A stretch of 64,000 nucleotides of DNA from Meconema thalassinum (GCA_946902985.2 OX336393.1:49537348-49601347), one strand, 5' to 3'; positions 33,446 to 44,852 are shown, numbered from the stretch's first letter. Numbers and translations are program-made. The notes: generated by a model from the letters alone, not told the origin.

Positions 33446-35149
33446 GCTTTACTTATGAGATCTCCTTTTGTCCGTGTGTCTGTCTGTGTGTGCGTGGGAG
33501 TGTGATGGTGTGCCCCCCCAATAACTTCTAAACGGCTGGACCGATTTCAATGAAACTCGGTACGTTCATAGCACTATTCCGGACGACGCCGACCGCGCCC
33601 TTCAAATTTTGTTACCTCTCACCAATCCAACATGGCGGCTGTGCGAAATATTTCACCAGCATTCAATATCTCCGAAACTATTACCGATATCACCCTGGAA
33701 TATTTTACGGTGATAAAGGGAACTACTAGAAGTTCACCTATGTAACGTTTGAAAACCTAGTAACTACATTACCAACAAGGCGGTCAAGCGAATTTGCGAC
33801 TTTTGAAAAGACGTTTCTCGCGATTTAACCAACCAAACGAAACAAAACTTGGCACAGTATATGCTTATACACACTGTTATACACCGACATCTAACTTCGT
33901 TCAATTGTTTACATAACCTCAAGATGGCGGCTGTGCGAAATATTTCACCGGCATTCTGTATCTCTGAAACTATTAACGGTATCGCCGTGAAATTTTGTAC
34001 GGAGATAAAGGGCACTATTGGAAGTTCATCTATGAGACTTTCAAAAACCGGTTAACTTCAAAACGAATATGGCGACCAAGTGAATTTGAAAATTTTAAAT
34101 AGACCTTTCTCGCGATTTAATGATCCAAACGGAATACAACTTGGTACAGCAAATTTTTATACACATTGTAATGTACTGGTATCTAATTTAGTTCAATTGT
34201 TTACATAACCTCAAGATGGCGTCTGTGCGAATTTTAAAATTAAGTTTTTATTTCTTGTGTCGTAATCATGCGATGGAAGTGAAAGTTTGAATAATGGACC
34301 TACGCAATAATTTTCCTTTAATGGTATATGTGTCTATGGCCTATACTTATAACAATACAACATGGCGACCATCCAAAATATTTAGATGGATCTCAATATC
34401 TACGAATCTGTTACAGCAATCAAACGGAATTTTTGTATGTTCATAAGGTCAATGAAGATAAGTTCACCTATAGGACTTTGAATAACCTGGTGATCACAAA
34501 TAAAAAATGGCGGCGACGCGAATTATAAATATTCACATGGTCGTTTATGGCAATTTAACCATCCGAGTGCAGTGAAACTTGGTACAGTAATTCCTTATAC
34601 AAATGTTAATCCATTGGCATCTAATTTTTTCAATTGTTTCCAATAACCACAAGATGGCAGCTGTGCGAAATTTTAAAATCTCCTTGTTACTTCTTGTGTC
34701 CTAATCATGCGGTTGAAATTTGCATACTACACGTACACAATAATCTTCATGTAACAGTACATAACTCTAATACCTACATATATATAAAAATCCAACATGG
34801 CGACCATTCGCAATATTTAGTCGGTTCTCTATATCTACGAATCTATTACAGCAATCGAACTGAAATTTTGTATGGTGATAGTGGCATTTAACATGAGTAG
34901 GATATATGAAAATAGGCTGTATAGTTCTTCACGGAACTACTTGTTTTCTTTGCCTCTATTTTAATGCCCGATGGGTTTCCGATGCAAATCAAGTGATTAT
35001 CGTCACAATACAGTGGTTTCTATTTGTCATATAAATGCATATTTTGAACATTTTTTATCATTGGGTCATAATTTTGGTAAGAACGTCATATTTCGGTTGT
35101 GTGACGGCAGCTGTAAGGTTGCAATCATCCTCAACTTACCGAACGGAAT

Positions 35150-36010
35150 TACATACTTACAGACATACATACATACACACGTGCATGCATGCATACATAT
35201 CCCACGTCGTTCCATCTATGAGATGGGTCAGCGAATGAGGCCCCTCCACCAATTTCTGTCTCTGTACTTGTCTTCTTCTTCAATGCTGTCCAAGTCCTGG
35301 CCCAATTGTTGGATCTCATTTCTCACCATGTCTGCATATCTCTTTCTCGGCCGTCCTCTTGGTCTTCGGTCATGAAGCTGCAGTTCATACATTTGTCTTG
35401 GAATCCTGCTAACATCCATCCTTCGCATATGGCCAAACCACATGAGCCTTTTCAAGATTATTTTATCCTGTAGTTTGTCGACCTGAACCAATTCTCTGAT
35501 ACGCTCATTACGAATTTTGTCTTTTCTTGTCTTACCAACCATGGCTCTGGCAAATCTCATGTCTACTGCCTGAATCCTTCTCACATCTTTCAATCCTCAT
35601 GGTCCAAGTTTCGCAGCCATAAGTCAAAATTGGCACATAATAAGTCTGATAAATTGCTCGTTTGCATTACAGAGGCACTTTCTGGTTCCATATGATGTCT
35701 TGAACAGCTCTGTAAAATGTACCTCCAGACGAAATCCTGTTGGTGATTTCCTCACCAATGGCACCTGTTGCTGAAATCACACTTCCCAGATATTTACATT
35801 TTTGAGAAAATCTAAGCTGTCTGCCATCAATTTCAATGGAACCTTCCGGTTGGCCGTTTCTCTGCATAACTAGCACCTCACTTTTTTCTTCACTGAACAT
35901 AAGACGATATTCCTTTGCTCTTTCTGTCCATGGTTTGATCTGTTCTTGCAATTCTTCTTTGGAATCACCCCGCACACATATTATGTCATCCTCAAAGAGC
36001 ATAACTTTCG
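35150..36010 (-). pseudogene. Non-LTR retrotransposon Z, reverse transcriptase C-terminus
   Basis: The frame at 35667-36002 starts at the catalytic motif, which reads FEDD instead of FADD, then VLVMQRNGQPEGSIEIDGR and CKYLGSVISATG. A shifted segment (35600-35660) gives LTYGCETWTM. The frame at 35228-35593 gives IQAVDMRFARAMVGKTRKDK, LKRLMWFGHMRRM and RRPRGRPRKRY. It ends in an (ACAT)n-like tail at about 35155-35200. Truncated at 36010. Its blocks place it with LINEs of the endonuclease/reverse-transcriptase type, distinct from X. Confidence 0.75.
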
Positions 36011-36162
36011 TTTTTCCATCGCCGATGGTTTCGGATACATTTTATTGGATGTCATTCATCACAATAATCACTTAAGCATGTATATTCAGAAAGTTAATAT
36101 GAAAATGGGAGTGATGAATTTAGTTAACACTTTAATCTCGAATGGATTGTCTCTTGGATTTA
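36011..36162. other. Spacer between LINE Z and Helitron R'
   Basis: No gene or repeat recognised. Confidence 0.3.
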
Positions 36163-36853
36163 TCCCTCCCTATATTATTCTGCTAAGGTCCAATTCCACT
36201 TTTGTACCGAAAATAAGGTCCCATTAACACCAACCTACACATATGGGGTACCCACAGGTTCAGCATAACCCAATGCGTAAGCGAAACACACTCACTTACT
36301 CTTTAAATGCCTCACAATTAAGTAAATACCTTAAAACATGTATATTTACAATGAAAGAATGCAACACGGTAACCATGGTAACAGAATCTCACAGGTCCGT
36401 CTATTTCTGTAAGACGCAATGCAATTCCAATTATTACATTACTGGGAAAGTTTCCAGACGGTTATAAGGTTATCACTGAACCAAATTAAGCTGTAAAATT
36501 CATCAATACATACAGTATAGTGCCCTTAAGGGGGTCAAGGGGCATTCTAGAATTTTTTCACGCAAATTTCACGTGTTAGTGTGGTACGAAAGGTCTTTTT
36601 CACCCGACTATAAAGGGTCTCCGAAAACCACATTTAAAGGCCCTTAAATTAACAGTGTCTGTGATATTCCCAGAAAACTAACTTCGCTCTGATATACCTA
36701 TGAAGGAATGACAAACCCCTAACCACTGAATTGATAAAGTCTGATTATTCATACCAAGGATAAATCAGTCATAGCATTCATGATTGAGATTTTGCTAAGT
36801 GTACTCTTTACAACTAGAATATTCGTGGGCGAAGCCGCGACGGGTAATGCTAG
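36163..36853 (+). mobile_element. Non-autonomous Helitron R'
   Basis: It starts TCCCTCCCTATATTA at 36163 and ends CTAG at 36850-36853, with the hairpin tgggcgaagccgcg shortly before. It is inserted between A (36162) and T (36854). It is the same family as 16174-16883 in the opposite orientation, 691 bp, with no coding frame. Confidence 0.75.
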
Positions 36854-36859
36854 TAATTA

Positions 36860-36970
36860 AAAATCGGCCATATTTAAATCAGTCATTTTCAGGTCATATT
36901 TCGTCATTTTAAGGTCATATTTGCTCGCATATTCGGGCTGTTTTAGGTCATATATCCGAGCCCAAGTAAT
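36860..36970. repeat. Short repeated motif cluster (ggtcatattt)
   Basis: ggtcatatttcgtcatttta and relatives occur three to four times here. Such clusters can be subterminal repeats of hAT-like elements. A similar gcatattt cluster lies at 46940-47030 next to a hAT fragment. Confidence 0.35.
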
Positions 36971-37299
36971 GATAAATGGAAAGGTAGATTCCAAGAAGTG
37001 CTGTATCATTGACAAATTAATATGCAATTATATTTAAGGGAAATTGGTTGAAATTCATAAGATCAATGATAATTGATGTTAAACTGATTGAATTATTTTG
37101 ATTAATTTGAATTTAATTGTAAAATATGTAGAGATTTGAAGCCATTCCTTATCAACAGTTTTTAGAAAAACACAAAATAACTCTACGCATGTGTTATTTT
37201 CAATTAGGTTTTTACTGAAATTGATCGCTGAGAACCTGGCAAGCATTCTAACATATACACTTTCTTCGATACATAACCCATTTGGAAGACCCGGGAAAA

Positions 37300-37745
37300 A
37301 TGTAACACTGTGTAATTTGTTCAAATCTACCCCACCCTGGGGTACATTCGGACAAGCATGGGGCAGTTTTGAACGCACTATAATTTCATGTTACAGTTCC
37401 ATTTGAATTCCACTGTGGCATTAATTTTGTACAGAACATAAATGACAGAAACTTATTGAAAACCAACACCTCTTTTTAATGGATTTTTGGACATGTTTGT
37501 CAGTTCAACCCATTTTGAAATTTTCAAATTTCACTGGAAATGTGAAAATTCTTGAAGTTCTTTTTGTTTCTCCTGATGCTACTGGCTGAGGCAATTTACA
37601 CACAATGTCAGATAGTGCAACTTGCCAAACATCTGTATTCTGAGGGAAAATGAATTTCTTAGTACCTTCACCGTCTCTCTTCATAAACATCACAGTGCAC
37701 TCAATTGCAATTTTCGTGAGAGCTTGTCCCACAAAATAACGTTCC
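37300..37745 (-). pseudogene. C-terminal fragment of a second pogo-like transposase
   Basis: The minus-strand frame from 37745 gives ERYFVGQALTKIAIECTVMFMKRDG, then KKFIFPQNTDVWQVALSDIVCKLPQPV, ending at 37505. The pattern (FVGQ, V-x-FM-R, FIFP, DI-x-x-LP-P) matches the C-terminal end of insect pogo-like transposases as I recall them. The downstream part contains ctaccccaccctggggta at 37327-37345, like the subterminal palindrome of the element at 1-2299. The rest of the element is not visible. Confidence 0.5.
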
Positions 37746-38225
37746 TACACACTCTTGGAAAATAAAACATGTAGGCCTATTAGTTATTTATCACAACTAA
37801 ATTGCCACATGATTGCAAGTTGAATTGCAGCCATGAAATCTTCTTAAACTGTATTTGACTTCAAACTTACAATTTTAATAGTTAGGTCGTAAATGTACCG
37901 TTTGATTTATATTTTATATTTTAGAATAAATTTATAAGGTTTGAAACAGTGAATGATAATTATTGCTTTTACAGTAAATTAACTATTTTATATTGATAGA
38001 GTTTCAAAACAATTAAGTTGTGTGTTTAAGAAACTCAACTGTCTTGTTAAACTGTTCAGTTACCACCACCTTAAACCCGACTGTATTTATTTGGACAAAA
38101 AATTGACATGTCTCATGCTACTTTTGAGCTTTTGATCAGCAATGAAATAAATACCATAAAGAAAATAATTATTGTGATGTAACATTAATCAAAATGTTAA
38201 TAACATGCATTTTTAGTAAATCTTG
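37746..38225. other. AT-rich spacer, no gene seen
   Basis: No coding frame or known element recognised. Confidence 0.4.
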
Positions 38226-38395
38226 AGAGGGCGTGGTGGTGCAGTGCTCAAGCTGTTGGGCTCTCACCAAGATGGACATGATTCGATTCCCGGTAGTGAA
38301 ATGGCCATGTTTCGTGGTTCGGATTCCACGTAAAAAGGAGGTCCTATGGCTCATGATCGCATGATTAACGGTCACGTAAAAATAAAAATAAAACT
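38226..38395 (+). repeat. tRNA-derived SINE
   Basis: The head reads agggcgtggtggtgcagtgctc (A box region) and gattcgattcccggtagtg (B box). A body follows with catgatcgcatgattaacgg, then an (ataaaa)n tail near 38376-38392. It differs from the other SINEs in its body. Confidence 0.6.
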
Positions 38396-38529
38396 TAGTA
38401 CATTTTGGGAATCGAATAAAATAACATAGGCTAAATAGTGACGATTAATTGCCTTATAATAAATAATTAGAATTTAAACCTGTAAAAAAGTACGACAATA
38501 TTTTTGGGAGTTGATATTAGAATAGCTCT

Positions 38530-39720
38530 TCATACCTCTTCATTTGTAACCCTATCTACCCATCTAATCTTCATTATTCTCCTGTAAGACCACATTTCAA
38601 ACGCTTCGATTGTCCTCTTTTCTGTTGCTCCAATACTCCCAAGTTTCACTTCCATAGAGCACCACGCTCCAGACAAAGGCTTTCAAAAATTACTTCCTAA
38701 TACCTAAATCTATATTTGTTGTCAACAGATTCCTTTTTTGTAGATACACCCCCCTTGTCTGAGCCACCCTTCTTTTTATATCCTCTTTGCTTCGTCCATC
38801 ACTGCTTATTTTGCTTCCAGTGTAACAGAAGTCTCCTACTTCCTTTAGCTTTTCACCTGTCAATTTGACGTACATAGGGGTTTCTGTTTTTTTCGGCTAC
38901 ATTCCAATATTTTTGTCTTACATTTATTAATTTTCATCTTGAATTCTTTCCTGAAGACTAATTCACATCCTCTGGTGTGTCGGCCAAGATGACGAGTTGG
39001 AATTATTTCTCCTTGAATCTTTACTCCTACTTTGAATATTCTACATTTTCCTTCATTGCTTGTTCAATGTATAGATTGAAAAGTATGGGTGATAAGTTGC
39101 AACCTTGCCTTACACCTTTCTGAATACTAGCTTCTCTCTCATGTTTTTCAGCTCGAATGACTGCTGTCTGTCCGGCTCCGTGGCTAAATGGTTACCGTGC
39201 TAGGCTTTGGCCCAAAGTGCCCCGGGTTCGGTTCCCGGGCAAGCCATTAGAGATTTTAATCTCCAGGGGTTAATTCCCGAGGCTCGAGGACTTGGTGTAT
39301 GCGCCGTCTTCATTATCACGTCATCCTCATTACGACGCGAAGGTCGCCCACGGGCGTCAATTAGTAAGACCTGCACTCGGCCTGTACGGAGGCCACATGA
39401 TCATTATTATGACTGCTGTCTGATTTCTGTATAGATTGTAGATCACCCTCCTATCCCTGTACTTTATTCCAATCGTTTTGAGAATGTCAAACAATGTAGC
39501 CTACTCCAATCAACGTTATCAAAAGCCTTTTCTAAGTCTACAAATGCCATGAACGTTCTCTTATCTTTCAATATTCTACCTTCCAAAATCACCCTAAGAC
39601 TTAGCTTCCCTTGTTCCTACGTTTCTCCTGAAGCCAAACTGGTCTTGGCCCAACTCTGCTTCTATGTGGCTTTCCATGCTCTTGTAAATTATTCGTTTAA
39701 TATAATGGTCAAATTAAAAA
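38530..39720 (-). pseudogene. LINE X copy 4, reverse transcriptase, split by a SINE
   Basis: This copy reaches further 5' than the others. On the minus strand, 39715-39480 gives YKSMESHIEAELGQDQFGF-like sequence (frameshifted) and the palm motif A, AFVDLEKAFDNVDW. The middle part continues to the FADD region and KLTGEKLKEVGDFCYTGSKI. The 3' end is lost at about 38530. A SINE interrupts it at 39171-39408. Several frameshifts make it inactive. Confidence 0.75.
39171..39408 (+). mobile_element. Full-length tRNA-derived SINE with 14-bp duplication
   Basis: Flanked by atgactgctgtctg at 39157-39170 and 39409-39422. The head has tccgtggctaaatgg (A box) and gggttcggttcccgg (B box). The tail has acctgcactcggcctgtacgg and ggccacatgatcattatt. 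The perfect duplication marks it as a recent insertion into LINE X4. The tail is shared with the SINE at 13211-13497 although the heads differ. Confidence 0.85.
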
Positions 39721-40477
39721 AAAATAGATATCTATAGTGATAGTCGTTGTATGTCAATACGGATTGAATGTGAAAAGAAAATAAGGTGCCTTCTTTATTT
39801 CGTTGTCAAATTATTTCTTAAAAGTCAAAACGGATAATAATTATTTTACCAATATGGTTGACCTTTTTGTTTATTGTATAGGGGTTGTTCCTGAGTTGGG
39901 TCTAAGCCATGAGTTGAATCATTTGAATGTGAACAGTTGCCCTACATCATGACCTCGCTCGCAGAATCATTGATATTCTATGGGCTGCATCTCCTCTGTC
40001 TAGATGTAGATTCTGATCACGCACGCGCTATTGTTTAATGTGCAATATGTGTAACCATTTATCTCCACTCATACGCGTATTACCACCCAAAACCCGAATT
40101 AATATCACATAAATCAGCAATCTGCTCCGGGCATTCAGTACTGATTACAAGCTATTGGAACACGACCGTCAATTTGCGCATCTCTTCATGTGGGCGTGGC
40201 TTCATTATATTCTACTCAGTGCAGGCAGTGTGGCCAACGGGTGGAATGAAAAGTGGGATAAATATATAGAAAATCCAGTCAAATGTCTTTCAAAAAAACT
40301 CTAAATTTAAAATAACTTATCCCCACTTCTCCAAAGGAAGCATGAACGGATGTGACTGACATCTGAATTAAAACATAATAAATACAGGACAATAATGTAT
40401 TTTGGTTAAACCTTTCCTTGAGTTGGGCTGAAGCTTGGATTTATTTTAAGGAGTTGAAATTAGATTATCTATACTTA
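39721..40477. other. Unassigned spacer
   Basis: No recognisable gene or element. Confidence 0.35.
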
Positions 40478-41806
40478 GTATAAAACAAAATCCCCGATTC
40501 TTGGATGTTACGGGTAAACTCGAGAACCACAGAATGGATTTTGATGCGGGTTTCATCATTCTGTAAATGATATCTCGAGGATGATTACTGTAGAAAAGTA
40601 TTTATTTATGATCAAAGGAAGCCGAGCAGTAACGGTTTCAGTGGAAAAGTCGAAAAAAACCTGGCGTCCGAGCGTTTTGTAAGCTTACGCTCGGCAAACC
40701 GTTAAAAATATCTGAATACTATGAGTGTAAGAATTGTTCTGCATGAAAAATTCTACAAAAAGTCCGCGAGAGCATATGTCTATCTTCAATACATCGCCCA
40801 CTATAAGTGTTTTTACGTTTTAATTTCTTCCTACCATGTCCATTCAACTACTGAGGCGACAGTTTACGAGCTAGCTAAGGGCGAGTCTATAATCCCTGTT
40901 ACAGCCTAGCTAGCCGGCGAACCTATTGCTCCAGATACAGCCAATAGCAAACCGTCCAGTCGTGTTCAGTTAAGACTTCTGAGAAGGCTGGTTGTGTTTG
41001 GAGTTTCCCTGGAAGTGCAACTCGGGTTTTCTTCATTTCGCCTGTGAAGCACTGTCAAGTTAAGATTGGATGGAAGGGGGATTTGAGTTTCATTCACCTC
41101 GCTATTCCCTGGAAGTTGAACTCTTATTTCACCTGTGAACTTTTCGTTCCGCAAAATTCGCAGACAATTTCATATTGGACGGAAGGGGGGTTATATTATA
41201 TTACACTGATTGGCGCATAATCTCTACTTAGTATAAAACAAAGTCCCCGATTCTTGGATGTCACGGATAATCTCGAGAACCACTGCATGGATTTTGATGC
41301 AGTTTTCACCATTCAGTAAAGGATACCTCGAGGAAAGTTTCTGTAGAAAACAATTTATTTATGATCAAAGGAAGTCAAGCACTAACGATTTCAGAGAAAA
41401 AGTCGAAAAACATCCTGGAGTCTGAGCGCTTTTTAAGCTTACGCTGGGCAAACCGTTAATAATATCAGTATACAATGAGTGTAAGAATTGTTCAGCATGA
41501 AAAGTTCTACAAAAACGTACGCGAGAGCACATCTCTATATTCAATATATCGTCCGCTATAAGTGTTTTTAGATTGGTCGGAAGGATTCGTGTTTCATGCA
41601 ACTCGCCATTCTTAAATTAAGTTTGACAAGAATTTGTTGCACATGCATCTCCATGATAATATAGTTAATAGTACAGTCAGTGATTTTAACCCATCATGCC
41701 GAGACATAAAACGGATATAGATCGTAGTTCGTTGACAATGTAAAGAAGCGCTTATCACGTAATTCATTCACAACTGTTCCCGGGCGAAGCCGGGCCGGGT
41801 TGCTAG
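40478..41806 (+). mobile_element. Non-autonomous Helitron E with a repeated 5' end
   Basis: It ends CTAG at 41803-41806, followed by T, with the hairpin cccgggcgaagccggg (41780-41795) about 7 bases before. Two 5'-type starts exist: tctatacttagtataaaac at 40478 and tctctacttagtataaaac at 41221. Each is followed by the same sequence (cccgattcttggatg ... gtgtaagaattgttc) for about 350 bp. The unit 41221-41806 alone has all Helitron marks (A|TC...CTAG|T). No helicase gene is present. Confidence 0.65.
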
Positions 41807-42555
41807 TATTAGTATAATAGGATTTTATAGGATCTTAAAACATGGTTTCGGCTGTCCATCCGGGTTTCGCTTCTCACATCATGGCTCCGAAAATGAGTTT
41901 TGACTCGTCTTTCTACGACAACTTTAATATTTTGTCTATTTTGACCGGAGTTCTCTCATAGCCCCCTTTTATGAGAAGAGTTATAGATTATAAATGATGG
42001 TCCCTTAACTAAGATCGATATCCATAGCAAATTTCACATTCATCCACTCAGCCGTTCTAGAGTTATAAGCGTGCAAACAGACAGACAGACAGACAGACAA
42101 ACAGTGTGCTTCAATAAGCGCGTGCCAAATGGATAGGCTACCGATAATCCTGGCCGCCACACTGAGCATATCGAAATAGGGAACTTCATTCACGGCCGCA
42201 CTGTGCCAACGTTACGATAGACTTTCTCAAAGAATTCAAGTGTGAAGTTTTGAACCATCGGCCGTTAAGTCCAAACCAGCACTGAATGATTTTCACCCTT
42301 TTCGAGAATTGAAGGTATGGTTGGGCGGCAACGCCTCGCTAAAAAGGAAACACTTCTGGAGACTGTCCAGACGTACGCACCTCAGTGGCGGCAGAATTCT
42401 TTGCCGAGGGCATTCGAAACCTGTTTTTTGTTTTTGTTTTTGTTTAGCGTATGGCTTTTAGTGCCGGGAGTGTCCGAGGACATGCTCGGCTCGCCAGTTT
42501 GTAGCTGCTTCTATGCGGACACCCATTGGGTGAGCTACTAGTACCGTCGCGTGTG
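41807..42555. repeat. Spacer with rolling-circle-like fragment and a SINE scrap
   Basis: 41990-42110 has cactcagccgttctagagtt and a (cagacaga)n run at 42077-42102, the phrase and microsatellite seen beside the 5' ends of Helentron-like elements. 42425-42530 (taaaagccgggagtgtccga-like) resembles a SINE body. No gene. Confidence 0.35.
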
Positions 42556-42779
42556 GAGTGTTGTCTAGGGAGGAAAGTTTGACTCTAAGGACGAGGAGAT
42601 GGAAGGTAGCGGCTGTGGCCTATAGTTAGGGAACAACTCCGGCATTTGCCTGGAAGGAAGATGGGAAACCACTGAAGACCATCTTCAAGGTTGCCGGCGG
42701 GGGGATTCGAACCTCCTCGCCTCCCGGATGTGAGCGACTGCCATCAGCCATGCCGTAACGACCTCAGCTAACTCACCCG
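42556..42779 (-). repeat. SINE of the gcatttgcctgg family
   Basis: It contains aaggtagcggctgtggccta, ccggcatttgcctggaagga, gaccatcttcaaggttgccgg and a minus-strand B box (gattcgaacctcc), ending with the tRNA-like start near 42779 (acccgg). The nearly same sequence occurs inverted at 45889-46136. Confidence 0.7.
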
Positions 42780-43077
42780 GTGGAAAGCTGGTGTAACGAT
42801 ACGACAAATGTTTCAATCGTTTTGGCGATTATATTGAGACATAAGCGGAAAACAAGCAAACATTTGGTAGTAAAATCAGTTTGGTAAGTCAATCTGTTAT
42901 TCTGATACAGTCCATCGGAACTTGAAAAGAAAAACAGTCCTCGTATTTTGTCCTCCAGTCTCACCCATCTGCAATAAAATGTACTAAATCGCCTTTCTTG
43001 ATTGAAAATAACACCCTTACAAAAGATAATCTGGTGATCGCCATATAAACAGTGAAAATGCCGTTACTCGCAGTTTT

Positions 43078-43195
43078 CCCACTTATCGCTGATGGATAAA
43101 TGTAACCGACTTTCTCGGTCAGGAATCGAACCTACGGCCTTGGAATCGTGAGGTGAACCCTCTGCTGACACACCATGGAGGCTTTATACTACCTT
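43078..43195 (-). repeat. tRNA-like SINE fragment
   Basis: A minus-strand B box (aggaatcgaacctacgg) and head end (acaccatggaggct) are visible. The body is short, so this is a partial copy. Confidence 0.5.
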
Positions 43196-43416
43196 ACAGC
43201 AATTTCCATCGAATAACAAGATATTCAGGAAAGAACATATAGCCTACTTTCTCCTAAATGTTTGGGTATAGTTATAACTCTTTGTCCTTATAATCTCCTA
43301 ATTTCTCCCAATTCGAAGTGCAAATTGGCACACTGGATTTGAGCAGTGGCATTCAAACCATAGTTTATAATTTACCCCAGCATTTTGCAATTTCATCAGC
43401 AAACCCTCCAGGAATC
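43196..43416. other. Spacer, no gene seen
   Basis: Nothing recognised. Confidence 0.3.
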
Positions 43417-43748
43417 GTAGGTGAAAATCCACAGCCTGCTTCCAGTCTCCGACCGGGTCAGGAATGGAATGAATGAAGCCCCCATCTAGCGGCGAGGATA
43501 TGAACTGTGCCGGCTGCCGAGGCCTGACGCACTCCTCTGGGGCAATGATTAAATGAATGACAGATGAAATGAAATGATAGTGGAGAGAGTTGCTGGAATG
43601 AAATTTTGACAGGGAAAACCGGAGTACCCGGAGAAAAACCTGTCTAGCTCCGTTTTGTCCAGCACAGATCTCACATGGAGTGACCGGGATTTGAACCACG
43701 GACCCAGTGGTGAGAGGCCGGCGTGCTGCCGCCTAAGCCACGGAGGCT
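43417..43748 (-). repeat. tRNA-derived SINE (Y type), second copy
   Basis: It is nearly identical to 23591-23923, including the B box (gatttgaaccacgg on the plus strand) and the head end gccacggaggc. A target duplication is not clear. Confidence 0.75.
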
Positions 43749-43769
43749 TCGATATTATGAATATTTATG

Positions 43770-43925
43770 TTAAAACATATAATAAAGTTATAATTATCGT
43801 CGAACATAAAGTCGTATGCAACTCGCCTATAATGGTAATTAAGACACTCGTGGGGAAATTATAAAACTCGCATACGCTCGTTTTATAAACATACTCGTGT
43901 CTTAATTATAGCCATTATAGGCTCG
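43770..43925. repeat. Palindromic MITE fragment, family S copy 2
   Basis: cgcctataatggtaattaag at 43824 is mirrored by cttaattatagccattatag ending near 43920, with cactcgtg on both sides, so the stretch folds into a long hairpin. The flanking atcgtcgaacataaa and gtcgtatgcaactcg match family S at 16884-16919. Confidence 0.6.
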
Positions 43926-44004
43926 TTGGTTAATGTACTATTATTTTATAACGTCTCAGTACTCAAGAAACAATAAATATAAAAAATTCAAGCAAAAATA
44001 TTCA

Positions 44005-44090
44005 ACTTTGATAGGATTAGAACCCCGGCCAGCCGGGTGAAAGACAAAAGCCCTAACCACACAGCCAATCGTGCACACACAACTCAAGTG
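44005..44090 (-). repeat. tRNA-like fragment
   Basis: Minus-strand B-box-like sequence (gattagaaccccgg on the plus strand) and ccctaaccacacagccaat, typical of a SINE head. Body not recognised. Confidence 0.4.
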
Positions 44091-44244
44091 CTATCAATCA
44101 ATTTACATACAACATTTTAGAAAATAATGACTTGGACTAAACGATTTCTTCACGGGAGTATATTTCAAACAGAGTTCATTTCAAATAAAGTTTATATTTT
44201 TCTAACAGTAGGCTATATTGCATGCAACATCCTCAAATTAGGGA

Positions 44245-44850
44245 AATTTTGGTCAGAACGAAAGATCAGCTGCCATCTTGTCAAATAACCGGGATGACTC
44301 AGCTTTTTAAAGTCACTTCTACACTATAATATTACAATATAAACTTTTAATTTTGAACGGGTCACGTCCTTTAGAACAGTTTAAACGATTCTCGGTTCGA
44401 TAATCGGAACTGCTGGGCCCCATGTTATGGATTATAAAGTTTGCATAAGTCACACGGCCGCCATCCTGAAGTGGTATGGTTGATGACCTTGTAGTTTGGG
44501 CACAAGACGCGTATCATTTGAAAGTATGTTTTTACCAAATTTAGTAAATATCCGTTGATTAGTTTGGTCGTACTGCATTATCAAGTTTTGAACATTTGAG
44601 TGGCCACAATTAAGTTTTTGTCAAGATGGCTGCAATATAAAACATGACACTGAGGTGCCCTTTGCCAGTGCTACCTCTGTACCACATTTCGTTCAATTCG
44701 GTTTCACCGTGTTCGAAATTACAGTGGGGGACAGACATTCAGAGTACACACACTCTCACACACACAGACACACAGACACACAATTTTTGGCCCTGTGTTG
44801 ATATCATAAGTCTACTTGCATTTTTTGCAAAAATCGAAAGTAGGCTAAAA
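44245..44850 (-). mobile_element. Helentron-like family C', truncated
   Basis: On the right it ends with the stem-loop cataagtctacttgcat ... gaaagtaggctaaaaa at 44850. A CA/GACA microsatellite lies at 44748-44785, and then one and a half C-type units inverted (caagatggctgcaata, gaggtgccctttgccagtgc). The 3' hairpin end is missing. It matches 54715-55200 in reverse. A Y-type SINE begins directly after its end. Confidence 0.55.
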
Positions 44851-44852
44851 AT

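Larger units (their letters stand above)
28989..33451. mobile_element. Non-autonomous hAT-like element carrying a minisatellite
   Basis: Flanked by an 8-bp duplication, cttatgag, at 28981-28988 and 33452-33459. The ends are short inverted repeats: tagagccctgcgcgggt on the left against taaagccctgcatggat (reverse complement) on the right. An 8-bp duplication and YARNG-type ends fit the hAT superfamily. The inner ends are full of atccgc motifs, and the left side has expanded into a 32-bp minisatellite. No transposase frame is present. Helentron-like B' (30706-32113) lies inside and so inserted later, or at the latest moved with it. Confidence 0.7.
28947..34947 (+). mobile_element. Helentron-like family A' copy, split by a 4.46-kb hAT-like element
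   Basis: 28947-28988 is the 5' stem-loop (tttagcctcatttc ... aaaaaataggcttatgag). The element resumes at 33452 with cttatgagatctccttttgt, a GT/CT microsatellite (33473-33505) and taaacggctggaccgattt. It runs through several repeated internal units (caagatggcggctgtgcga, catggcgaccatccaaaat) to the terminal hairpin agttcttcacggaact at about 34923-34940. It is the inverted homologue of 14684-15979. The insert's duplicated cttatgag proves the two parts were joined. Confidence 0.65.

Noticed and set aside
14684..36853. One large inverted duplication linking 14.7-19.5 kb with 30.7-36.9 kb
   Set aside because: The element order is A, R, B on the left but B', A', R' on the right, not the mirror order. 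The A' copy is interrupted by an insert with its own duplication. Independent insertions of repeated families explain it better.
38226..39245. Functional tRNA genes at the tRNA-like heads
   Set aside because: Both A and B boxes are there, but long bodies and A-rich or microsatellite tails follow. With the target duplications seen, they are SINEs.
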